From JACJYE01 sp964432875 (GTDB taxonomy: Bacteria; Bacteroidota; Bacteroidia; Chitinophagales; Saprospiraceae), in the NCBI GenBank assembly GCA_964432875.1, contig CAYSPJ010000129.1, positions 1 to 14,188 of the forward strand: a stretch of 14,188 bases of DNA. Direction: 5' to 3'. This document shows, piece after piece, positions 6,965-14,049 of the stretch. Made by a program: the position numbers and the translations under genes. Under the pieces are notes generated by a model that saw only the letters and a list, made by a program, of their open reading frames with translations, was not told the DNA's origin and did not search any database. Every line of letters begins with the position of its first letter. Position 1 is the stretch's first letter.

Positions 6965-6998
6965 GCGTCTGCCTAGCTTGCTAGGCAGGCGTTTTTTT
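6965..6998 (+). terminator. Rho-independent terminator, plus strand
   Basis: TCTGCCTAGC (6968-6977) pairs with GCTAGGCAGG (6980-6989), and the stem extends to GCG/GC outside, giving about 12 bp including one G-T wobble around a tiny loop. Seven T (6992-6998) follow directly. The T-run is on the plus strand, so it ends transcripts reading from the protease gene (or a small RNA) toward the receptor gene that ends at 7003. The minus strand has no T-run after the stem, so the receptor operon is not obviously terminated by it. Confidence 0.9.
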
Positions 6999-7002
6999 AT
7001 GT

Positions 7003-9408
7003 CTAAAACGCAGCATTCAGCGCCAAGATGAAGTTCCTGCCGGGGGCAACCAGCCCGGAAGAATAGGGGCGATACCTTTGATCCGTTAGATTTTCTACTC
7101 CGCTGCTGATGGAAAACTGCTCTGTCAATTGGTAGATCACTTTGAAATTTAGGGTATGCCAGGCTGGCGAGTGGGGCTGTCCGTTGGCATCAGTGGCGTA
7201 AATAAAGGGCTTACTGCGCTCTTCCTGCGCCAGGTTTTCGAAGCTGACTTTGCCACAAAACTGGGCCGTCCACTCCAGCTTCAGCTGGGCTGCAGTATAA
7301 GCCAGGCGAGCAAAGCCAAACCAGGGCGCAGCATGGCGCAAGGGGCTGCGGCTTCCATCATCCAGCTCTTCCTCTCCCGTTTGGTAGTTGTAGCGGGCCG
7401 CCAGGCTAAAGCCAGCAGGCAATTTTAAATCCAGACCGGCCTGGATGCCCCAAACGGTGGCTTGGGCAGCATTCTGGATAGCTTGCACCCGGCTTAGCTC
7501 TCCATTGTATAAGATGCTGTCCTGCCCGTTCAACTGGAAATTGCGCCGCACCAAGGCATCGTCCAACAGGGTGTAATAGCCCGTGAGGTTGAGGCGCAGG
7601 CGCTTCCCGAAGATTTTATCCAGGCCTAGCTCGGCGTTATAAGCGTACTCCGGCGCCAAGCCGGGATTGGGCACCACTACCGAGCCGGGTTCCGAATCGA
7701 AAACCTTGCCGATATCATCCACATTAGGCGCGCGAAAACCGGAAGAGATATTGGCGTTGAGCATCCAGCCAGGTTGAAATTGGTAAACCAATCCCGCGCT
7801 ACCCGTCAGCGCCCCTTGGCCGAGGCGTGCTCGGTTGAAGGGGAGGTTGTAGAAATCGGTTTCAAAATCAGCATCCAGTGCAAAGCGGTTGTAGCGGGCT
7901 GCTGCTTGCAGCGTCAACTGCTCAGCAGGCTTGAACTGGTAAGTGAGGTGGGCCGCATAAGAAAGCCAATCGGACTGCGGGTAGCGCCCGGGGCCCGGAG
8001 CTATGGCCCGGGTCCGGATATTTTCGATAGCGCCATTGGAATTTACCTGGTTAGTTACCAATTCCAGCCCATAGAGCACCCGCCCCTTATCTCCCAAAGC
8101 TTTGTTGAGGTCAATATTGGCAGAGTAAGCCTGTACCTTCTCAACTTGTTGCCGCCTTTCCAGTTGGTTGAAGTCGCGGTCGATGCGGCTCTCTTCAAAA
8201 GCTTGCTGAGCCAGGGTGATAGAAAGCTGGTCGTAGAGCAACCTCCCACCCTGGTGGTTGATTTGCAAATTGTTCATCAGCCACACTTGAGGGCCGTAGT
8301 GCCATTCGGCGCTGCGGGGCAGGCCCTGGCGGTAGCGTAGCAGACGGTCATAACGGCTGAAGCCACTGGTAGCAGAGTAATGGAAACCATAGGTGAAATC
8401 CAGCGCCGCGCTGGGCTTGAAGTGCACTTTCTGCATCAGGTTGATTTGAGCATAACCGCTGGGGCGCTGTACCAGTGGATCGTCATTGGCGAAGACCCGG
8501 TCGAGCGTATCCACCCGCTGCACGTATTCATACCTTAGATACTCCTCGGGCCCCTTCGTGCCCATCCGCAGGTCATCGAAGCGGTAATGGGAAAAACTGG
8601 AGACCAGCGCCCACTTCTTCCAACCGACGTTGAGGTCGAAATGGCCAGTGCGTTCGTCATTTACCGAGGCATAGCGCGCGCTGGCTTTACCCTTCACAAA
8701 TGGGGCCTCATCCGGAGAGAGACGAGGTACCAGGGTGTAAAAGCTCATCACCCCCCCGATGGCATCGCTGCCATAACTGACGGAGCCGGGGCCGAAGAGC
8801 ACCTCTGCCCGCTCGGTAGCGAAGGGGTCGAGAGAAATAACGTTTTGCAAGTTGCCGCTGCGGAAGATGGCCGTGTTCATGCGCACCCCATCCACGGCAA
8901 TCAGCAGGCGATTGGCCGCGAAGCCACGGATAATCGGGCTACCGCCCCCCTGCTGGCTTTTTTGGATAAAAACCTCTCCGGTAGTGCCCAGCAGATCGGC
9001 CGCCGTCTGCGGGTTTTGTAAGGCTATCTCTCGGGCGCTGATCGTCCTGACCTTTGCCGGGCTGTCCTGATCCCGCTGCTCCCAACGGGAGGCCGACACC
9101 ACCACTTGTTCCAGGGCAATGCCCGCTGGTTTCAACAGAGCGATGAAGCCAGCTGCTTCCAGTTCTGTATAACTAAGGATCAAAGGCTCATAGCCCAAAA
9201 GCCGTATTTCAATCTGCGTGGCTCCCTTAAAAGCGCCCAGGCTAGCCTGCCCCCGGGCATTGGTGATTGCTGTTGCCGGCGGGCTCTCGCTCCGCAGGGT
9301 CGCAAACTCGAGCGCTTGCAGCTCATCCTGGCTTTTCACGGTCAACACCTGAGCGCCCCCCTTCGAGCATAAGCTCAACAGGGCACACCATATGATTGCT
9401 TTTTTCAT
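7003..9408 (-). CDS. TonB-dependent outer-membrane receptor (hemoglobin/heme-receptor-like family)
   Basis: This 801-aa outer-membrane active-transport channel has a signal peptide (residues 1-19), a short carboxypeptidase-regulatory-like domain (about 21-98), a TonB-box-like VVVSASR (102-108), and a plug domain with GGGSPIIRGFAANRLLIAVDG (154-174). A beta barrel follows, ending in Phe as expected for outer-membrane barrels. A FRAP motif (558-561) and an NPGLAPE motif (581-587) are the hallmarks of the heme/hemoglobin receptor family. However, the segment between them has no histidine, whereas classical heme receptors place an axial His there, so the ligand may not be heme. The frame stays open 119 codons upstream, but the ATG at 9408 starts a clean signal peptide. 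It is last in a five-gene minus run with metal-linked neighbours; a metal or metallophore ligand is inferred. Confidence 0.88.
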   Translation of the reverse strand: MKKAIIWCALLSLCSKGGAQVLTVKSQDELQALEFATLRSESPPATAITNARGQASLGAFKGATQIEIRLLGYEPLILSYTELEAAGFIALLKPAGIALEQVVVSASRWEQRDQDSPAKVRTISAREIALQNPQTAADLLGTTGEVFIQKSQQGGGSPIIRGFAANRLLIAVDGVRMNTAIFRSGNLQNVISLDPFATERAEVLFGPGSVSYGSDAIGGVMSFYTLVPRLSPDEAPFVKGKASARYASVNDERTGHFDLNVGWKKWALVSSFSHYRFDDLRMGTKGPEEYLRYEYVQRVDTLDRVFANDDPLVQRPSGYAQINLMQKVHFKPSAALDFTYGFHYSATSGFSRYDRLLRYRQGLPRSAEWHYGPQVWLMNNLQINHQGGRLLYDQLSITLAQQAFEESRIDRDFNQLERRQQVEKVQAYSANIDLNKALGDKGRVLYGLELVTNQVNSNGAIENIRTRAIAPGPGRYPQSDWLSYAAHLTYQFKPAEQLTLQAAARYNRFALDADFETDFYNLPFNRARLGQGALTGSAGLVYQFQPGWMLNANISSGFRAPNVDDIGKVFDSEPGSVVVPNPGLAPEYAYNAELGLDKIFGKRLRLNLTGYYTLLDDALVRRNFQLNGQDSILYNGELSRVQAIQNAAQATVWGIQAGLDLKLPAGFSLAARYNYQTGEEELDDGSRSPLRHAAPWFGFARLAYTAAQLKLEWTAQFCGKVSFENLAQEERSKPFIYATDANGQPHSPAWHTLNFKVIYQLTEQFSISSGVENLTDQRYRPYSSGLVAPGRNFILALNAAF

Positions 9409-9565
9409 GTGTGTCGGTATGCATTTAAGATAAAATGTGACAGCATTTAACGCATTGGGCACTTGGAGCCCTAAATGCTCACGCCATGCTGAACGGTTGC
9501 GGAAAAACAGCACTAGCCCGCCGCTGTGCAACAGGGCAGGCATGAGGAATGTAGCAATACGCAGC

Positions 9566-10099
9566 TTAAGCCTCGGGCGGCGGGCTAGGCGGCGGGCTGG
9601 CCTCGGCACCCCAGCAGGAAGGGTAAATGAAAAGGCTAGTGCCATAAAGCTCTGGCACCGTGCCCCACGCAGGCAGGCGTGCACAGTAGAGCGATTTGAG
9701 GATAAAGAATAGCTTGCCCAGCGTTTCGCGGGCATCGGGCGCTTGGCCCAAGGCCAAAGCGGCAAGTTGGTTGAGTTGAAAATTCAGTTTGGTTTCCAGC
9801 TTATCCCAGTAGCAGATGTAGCGGATGCTGTCCACTTCCACAAACTGCTCCACGATGTCGTACATCTGGCGCTGGTATTCAAACTCACGGGAGTGCTCCC
9901 AGCGCAGCAGCTTTCCGTTGTGGAGGTCCTGGAGCGCAAATTTGAGCTCGACCAATCCCGGCAGCTCCGCCCCCGCCAGTATCTGTGCCCTGACGCTGGC
10001 TTTGACCTGCTGCTTGCGGCATTGAAAATACAGCCAGGCAGCGCCCGGGGGCACCAACAGCGTTAGCAAGAATAAGACGACAAAGCCTTGTTTCACCAT
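9566..10099 (-). CDS. Conserved hypothetical membrane-anchored protein
   Basis: I do not recognise a function for this 177-aa protein. Residues 5-25 are a single hydrophobic segment, either a signal or an anchor. The soluble part contains a distinctive stretch WEHSREFEYQRQMYDIVE (67-84) and then an aromatic patch RYICYWDKLET (93-103). Similar short proteins occur beside TonB-dependent receptors in Bacteroidota as far as I recall, but I cannot name a family. The C-terminus ends in a proline-rich tail PPPSPPPEA, produced by two tandem copies of an 11-base sequence spaced 12 apart (9576-9598), so the tail may be variable between strains. It lies 125 bases downstream of the lipoprotein gene and 157 bases upstream of the second receptor, in the same orientation. 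An accessory role in the same uptake pathway is plausible only by context. Confidence 0.75.
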   Translation of the reverse strand: MVKQGFVVLFLLTLLVPPGAAWLYFQCRKQQVKASVRAQILAGAELPGLVELKFALQDLHNGKLLRWEHSREFEYQRQMYDIVEQFVEVDSIRYICYWDKLETKLNFQLNQLAALALGQAPDARETLGKLFFILKSLYCARLPAWGTVPELYGTSLFIYPSCWGAEASPPPSPPPEA

Positions 10100-10224
10100 C
10101 AGCTCTTTTCAAAGCTGAAAGGTAAAGCTTATCAAGTGCATTTCCGCGTTTTAAACGCCTTTTGTGTGAAGGTGAGAATCACCAAGGCATGGCACGCATG
10201 GCGAGTGGAGAATTAAGAACAGCA
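10100..10224. other. Spacer with two small palindromes inside the receptor operon
   Basis: The spacer holds GCGTTT-T-AAACGC (10146-10158) and GGTGA-GAA-TCACC (10171-10183). Neither is followed by a T-run on the minus strand. A minus-strand CAGCTTTG (10110-10117) is a seven-of-eight -7 box without a spaced -33, so an internal promoter is not established. The palindromes could tune processing or partial termination within the operon. Confidence 0.35.
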
Positions 10225-10785
10225 CTATTTGTTAACGATCTCCGCCTCTTCAAGCATATAATTCAAGTACAAAAAGTCCGAATCATTCAGGCGCAGCCGG
10301 CCGCGTAAGAAGCGGTAATCATCCATTTTCAGGCGAGGGAATTTTGATTTGGGCAACAAGTCTATGACCGACTCGGGCCCAGCCGCACCGCAGAAGAAGC
10401 ACTGCGAAAAAGGGAACTGCGATAGCACATAATACGCCTCTGCCCCCGATTCCTCAAAGGGGAAGCAATAGCCCTGGATCATCACCTGCTTCCCCTCCAG
10501 ATAGCGTGCCTTGTCGCTAAAGACAGGGATCATCACCTCCGATTCGGCTTCCTCGCTGAACTCCATGCGGAAATCCGGGATAGCTAAATCTGCCCAGTTC
10601 AAGACGACATAGCCATCTTCCTTTTCGAAAGCGCTGGTGTCAAAGGTTGCTTCGGTAAGTATTTCCGGCAACAGCGGTTCCGCTATTTGCGTTTCAATGG
10701 CAGGGGGTGCCTCCGTACTGCCCCCACTGCATTGCGCCAGCACCAAGGACAAGGCGCTCAGGGTAACTACTGCTAATCGCTTCAT
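10225..10785 (-). CDS. Putative lipoprotein with CxxC motif, DUF3299-like
   Basis: This 186-aa protein has a short signal sequence ending in LVLAQ-C19, so it is probably a lipoprotein, although Gln before the Cys is an atypical lipobox residue. After a Pro/Glu-rich linker, the core contains GKQVMIQGYCFPFE (98-111, Cys107) and then a CFFCGAAGPES motif (129-139, Cys129 and Cys132). The pattern 'GK-V-I-GY--P-E ... L---P---C--C----P---I' resembles DUF3299-type periplasmic proteins, which in Gammaproteobacteria accompany MacB-type ABC genes in zinc-regulated operons (from memory, not checked). The three Cys could bind a metal or act in redox chemistry. The ATG follows the MerC-like gene's stop after one base, so the two are probably co-translated. 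Function is inferred; a copper- or heme-related role is possible. Confidence 0.72.
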   Translation of the reverse strand: MKRLAVVTLSALSLVLAQCSGGSTEAPPAIETQIAEPLLPEILTEATFDTSAFEKEDGYVVLNWADLAIPDFRMEFSEEAESEVMIPVFSDKARYLEGKQVMIQGYCFPFEESGAEAYYVLSQFPFSQCFFCGAAGPESVIDLLPKSKFPRLKMDDYRFLRGRLRLNDSDFLYLNYMLEEAEIVNK

Positions 10786-10786
10786 C

Positions 10787-11308
10787 TTATTTGTTTTTCC
10801 AAACTGTTTCCAACAGCTCGCCCCGGCTCTGGGGCGTCTTGTTGTCGCTCGTCTTAATAAGGAACAGATAGGCTAGCAAAAGGATGAGCGCTAATGCTCT
10901 GGAAAGCTTTGGCTGGTTCAGAGGGGTGGTGCTGCAGCTTTTTTGCCCGCGGCGCAGCAGCCTCCAATTTAGGAAATGGGCACCAGCGATGGACAGCCCA
11001 CCGAGCGCGGAGAGGTAGTGGCGGTGCACCTCCCCTGCCTGGCTGGAGAAGAGCAGCAAAAAGCCAAGCGCGGCAATCAGTAGCGGCAGCGCCGAGCCAT
11101 GCTTGAAGCGATAGGCTGGTGCCAACGAAGCAAGCGCCAGCACTAAGCTCAACGCGATAAAGCCCCATTCTCCCCACTTACCGCCCAACCAGGCCAGGCC
11201 GCCCAACAGCCCCGCCGCCGCTGCCGCCGGCAACAACATGCAATGCAGGGCGCACAGCAAGGATGCCGCGCCACCAAAAAAATCAAGTTTGCTTTTGAGT
11301 GTTTGCAT
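10787..11308 (-). CDS. MerC-family integral membrane protein
   Basis: This 173-aa inner-membrane protein has the MerC N-terminal signature: LDFFGGAASLLCALHCMLLP (8-27), with Cys19, His22 and Cys23 inside the first transmembrane region as probable metal ligands. Hydrophobic segments lie at about 12-40, 49-67, 73-90 and 98-115, with a further one at 137-152, one more than the usual four of MerC. MerC of mercury-resistance transposons moves Hg(II) inward. Chromosomal Bacteroidota relatives sit beside receptors without other mer genes, and no merA, merT, merP or merR is present here, so transport or sensing of another soft metal such as zinc is more likely. Its ATG directly abuts the TAA of the upstream receptor gene (TAAATG), a strong sign of translational coupling. 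Confidence 0.85.
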   Translation of the reverse strand: MQTLKSKLDFFGGAASLLCALHCMLLPAAAAAGLLGGLAWLGGKWGEWGFIALSLVLALASLAPAYRFKHGSALPLLIAALGFLLLFSSQAGEVHRHYLSALGGLSIAGAHFLNWRLLRRGQKSCSTTPLNQPKLSRALALILLLAYLFLIKTSDNKTPQSRGELLETVWKNK

Positions 11309-13696
11309 TTATTCAAAGCTGAATTTTGCACCAGCAAAAATAGTGCGCGGGCGAGACGGGCCGTAAATGTAGCCTGCATCGCGCCCGGCCCCTATATCAA
11401 AGTCGCGCTGGAAGCTGTCCGTAATATTTTGTACCCCAGCAAAGAGCTGGATGCTTGACTGGTCGCTGAGGCGAAACTTGTAGGCTAGCTTCAGGTTCAG
11501 TTCGAAGAATTGGGGCGTCACCCTGATGATGGTGTATGCCGCTTCGGGCTCAATGACATGCGGCACATCCATGCTACCAGTATAGATGCCCGACAAGGAC
11601 AGGTCGAAGCGTTTTAGGGGCCGCCAGTTGGCGGTAAAAAAGCCATAGGCCCGGGGTGTGCGCAGGATGTTTTTGGTGGCGATAATACTGTCCTGGTTGG
11701 CGTCTGATAAATCCAGGGGAATCCAGATTTCCTCGTCCTCATCGTAACGGGCAGATTGAAGAGTAGCGCCCAACTGCAAAGTAAAATTGCTGGAATAAGC
11801 CAGGTTGGCTTCGGCATTGAGCCCAGCGACGGCCGCGCCAGCGCCGTTGCGTTTGGTCAGTACAGCTACCCCGCTGGGCAAGTTCACCTGCTCTGCAGTG
11901 ATAAAGGGGTTGTCCAATCGGGTATAAAAGCCATCGATGACAAAATTGGATTCGAAAGGCCCCTGGCGATAGGTATAATCCAGGGAAACATTAAAACTGT
12001 TGGAGCGCTCGGTTTGCAAGTCGGGTGCCAGCCGGGTAAAGAGCGCAGCCCCCCCCACCGTCTGGATGTGTAGATCCTCATCAAAAGCCTGCGGTGCCCG
12101 ATAGCCTTGAGCAAAGGAAAAGCGAAGCTTGAAATCGGGCTGAAGGTTGTACATGGCAGTAATTCGCGGCACCAGCACATTGAACTGGCGGCGGTTGCTG
12201 AAACGCTCCGCCTCCAGGGCATACAAGCCATCCGTGCGGATGTGGTCGAAACGTCCGCCGGCCAGCAACGACCAACGGGCAGTAGGCTTCCACTGCACTT
12301 GAGCATAAGTGCCCAGGGTGCCCACCTGCTGGTCAATCTCACGTTGATAGCCAGGCATTTCGTCCAATACCTCATTGTATTGATATTCGTTGCCGGCCGT
12401 GATCATCCACTGCGGATTGAGATCAAAACTGTATTGGAAGCCGGCGGCCAGGGCTATATCTTGAGATTGCCCGTAGGCGTTCAGGGCGAGGATATCCGTT
12501 TCGGTCAGGCTGTCTTGCGGGCTCAAAACACGCCCGCCGCCGCCATAGTAACTCTCGCGAGCCGTTTGTTGGGCCGAAGCATAAACGGCGTATTTGTGCC
12601 GGTAATCTTTCGAAAAGCGCTCATAGGAAAGCGCGCCGCCCAGGATGCGATGCCCGAGCTGCTCGGTGACATCTGTTTGATGAGGCGGAAGGTCAAACTT
12701 ATTACCCCCCCGACGAGATTCATTGATGCTAAATAAGTTAAACTTCACTTTGCTGAAGCCATCCAAATTGTAGAAGAAATCGAGCCCGAAGGTCATGTTT
12801 TCAATTTTGGTCATTTCCGAAAAGCCGTCGCCATTGGCATCCCAGGGTGCGCGGCTGCGGTTGTAGGCGTAGAAGCTCACCCCTTTGTCCAGGCTTTCGC
12901 TCACAATAGCACCATTGATAGCGACAGTCCGATCTGGTGCCTCCAAGTTCGTATAAGCATGATTGGTGCTGATGGCAAAAGTATTCTTCAGCGGGTCTTT
13001 GGTAACGATGTTTACGGTGCCAGCAATAGCATTGCCGCCGTATAGCACTGAGCCGCCCCCACGCACCACCTCGACGCGGTCCACCATATTCGCCGGTATC
13101 ATTTCCAAACCGTACACCCCGGCTAAGGCAGAAAAAATGGGGCGGCTGTTGATCAGTATCTGCGTGTAGGGGCCATCCAGCCCATTCATGCGCAACTGGG
13201 TGAAGCCACAGTTCTGGCAATTATTTTCCAAGCGCAAGCCCGGCGAGAAGCTCAGCCCCTCCGACAGGCTCAATGATTGGGTACGCTCAAAGACCCGGTC
13301 GTTGATCCGGCTGATGATCACTGGCGCCTGGTGCATGGGCACGGTATTACGCGTAGCGGAGACTACGGCAGCTTCGAGGCCCAGTACATCTTCTGTCAAA
13401 TAAAAATCAGCAACACGTCTTTCGCCCGCTTTGAAAACCAGTTTTTGCTCGATGGCCCGGTAGCCCACATAGCTCAAGCGGATGGTCTGTTCTCCAGAGG
13501 GGATGCCTTCCAAAACAAAACGCCCATCCAGGCCCGTTGTAGCGCCAAGCGGCACCCCAAGTAGACTGATATTTACTCCCACTAAGGGTTCCCCGCCTCC
13601 GCGCACCAAGCCTTCTAAAATAGCCGCGTCGGCTTGGGCCAACGCGGCTGGCTTAAATATCAAAACAGCTAATGTGATAAGTAGTATTTTTTGCAT
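11309..13696 (-). CDS. TonB-dependent outer-membrane receptor with CxxC in the plug
   Basis: This 795-aa receptor is first in the operon. A signal peptide (1-20) is followed by a carboxypeptidase-regulatory-like beta-sandwich domain (about 24-102), a TonB-box-like VVSATR (111-116), a plug domain (about 120-235) with NNCQNCGFTQLRMNG (158-172) and a VEVVRGGGSVLYGGNAIAGTVNIVTK segment near its end, then a barrel ending in FSFE. The Cys160-x-x-Cys163 pair in the plug is typical of one Bacteroidota receptor subgroup and could bind a metal or form a disulfide. The ligand is not known; the MerC-like gene fused head-to-tail to its stop codon and the operator-like palindromes upstream point to metal uptake. 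The ATG at 13696 begins directly at the signal peptide. Confidence 0.9.
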   Translation of the reverse strand: MQKILLITLAVLIFKPAALAQADAAILEGLVRGGGEPLVGVNISLLGVPLGATTGLDGRFVLEGIPSGEQTIRLSYVGYRAIEQKLVFKAGERRVADFYLTEDVLGLEAAVVSATRNTVPMHQAPVIISRINDRVFERTQSLSLSEGLSFSPGLRLENNCQNCGFTQLRMNGLDGPYTQILINSRPIFSALAGVYGLEMIPANMVDRVEVVRGGGSVLYGGNAIAGTVNIVTKDPLKNTFAISTNHAYTNLEAPDRTVAINGAIVSESLDKGVSFYAYNRSRAPWDANGDGFSEMTKIENMTFGLDFFYNLDGFSKVKFNLFSINESRRGGNKFDLPPHQTDVTEQLGHRILGGALSYERFSKDYRHKYAVYASAQQTARESYYGGGGRVLSPQDSLTETDILALNAYGQSQDIALAAGFQYSFDLNPQWMITAGNEYQYNEVLDEMPGYQREIDQQVGTLGTYAQVQWKPTARWSLLAGGRFDHIRTDGLYALEAERFSNRRQFNVLVPRITAMYNLQPDFKLRFSFAQGYRAPQAFDEDLHIQTVGGAALFTRLAPDLQTERSNSFNVSLDYTYRQGPFESNFVIDGFYTRLDNPFITAEQVNLPSGVAVLTKRNGAGAAVAGLNAEANLAYSSNFTLQLGATLQSARYDEDEEIWIPLDLSDANQDSIIATKNILRTPRAYGFFTANWRPLKRFDLSLSGIYTGSMDVPHVIEPEAAYTIIRVTPQFFELNLKLAYKFRLSDQSSIQLFAGVQNITDSFQRDFDIGAGRDAGYIYGPSRPRTIFAGAKFSFE

Positions 13697-13750
13697 CGGT
13701 CCTAGCTTTTAATTTGCTTACAAACATTGATTTTGACTATCGTGTTCACG

Positions 13751-13781
13751 CAAATTTAGCTAATTGAAATAAAAAATTCAA
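13751..13781 (-). promoter_or_regulatory. Proximal promoter of the receptor operon
   Basis: Read on the minus strand, TTG (13781-13779) is followed by 20 bases and TAAATTTG (13758-13751), a perfect match to TAnnTTTG. The predicted start near 13744 leaves a leader of about 48 bases to the receptor ATG at 13696. Confidence 0.6.
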
Positions 13782-13798
13782 CTAATACATTTATTATA

Positions 13799-13814
13799 TT
13801 TAGACTAACCTAAA
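13799..13814. promoter_or_regulatory. DtxR-like palindrome
   Basis: TTTAGACTAACCTAAA has arms TTTAG/CTAAA and a symmetric TA centre; 12 of 16 positions are self-complementary. Its inner 14 bases differ at one position from one half of the classical DtxR/IdeR consensus. It lies between the two promoters of the receptor operon, 17 bases upstream of the proximal -33 element. This suggests iron- or manganese-dependent control by a DtxR/MntR-family regulator, as inference. Confidence 0.45.
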
Positions 13815-13901
13815 AACAAAGCTTGTACTTCCTCCCTCTATCGGTGTTTATACCAGGCAATCTATCGGTCGCTATCTAGCTGGTTGACTACCTTTAATTA
13901 A

Positions 13902-13916
13902 TGCAACATCGTTGCA
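13902..13916. promoter_or_regulatory. Fur/Zur-type operator candidate
   Basis: TGCAACATCGTTGCA is a perfect 6-bp inverted repeat (TGCAAC/GTTGCA) with a 3-base centre, fitting the 7-1-7 geometry of Fur-family operators (six of seven positions symmetric). It overlaps the -7 box and covers the predicted start of the distal minus-strand promoter, the ideal place for a repressor. A zinc-responsive Zur is favoured by the operon content, but no regulator gene is in the window. Confidence 0.6.
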
Positions 13917-13945
13917 AAAATAAGCAACTCTGGCGGGTTTCCAAA
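13915..13945 (-). promoter_or_regulatory. Distal promoter of the receptor operon
   Basis: On the minus strand, TTTG (13945-13942), exactly 19 bases, then TATTTTTG (13922-13915) match the Bacteroidota consensus perfectly. The expected start is near 13908, inside the TGCAAC palindrome. The leader to the receptor ATG would be about 210 bases and contains the proximal promoter. Confidence 0.75.
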
Positions 13946-14049
13946 TTTTGGAGCGAAAAAATAAATTTGCATCAAGAGGTGACTGATGCCTTCACCGCTG
14001 GCAAGCTACAGTTAGGACACATCTCAAAATAGGCTGCCGATTGCGCACG

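Noticed and set aside
7156..8340. Open frames on the plus strand opposite the receptor genes
   Set aside because: They are long only because of the high GC content; the translations show no recognisable domains and lie wholly within well-supported genes.
9409..9565. Cobalamin or other riboswitch upstream of the second receptor
   Set aside because: No B12-box-like sequence or convincing conserved pairing could be seen, and no promoter precedes it.
9409..9765. 119-codon N-terminal extension of the second receptor
   Set aside because: The frame is open, but it overlaps the preceding gene in another frame and would place a proper signal peptide in the middle of the protein. A start at 9408 is far more natural.
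10787..11308. Mercury-resistance (mer) operon
   Set aside because: Only a MerC-like gene is present. merR, merT, merP and merA are absent, and the neighbours are receptors and a lipoprotein.
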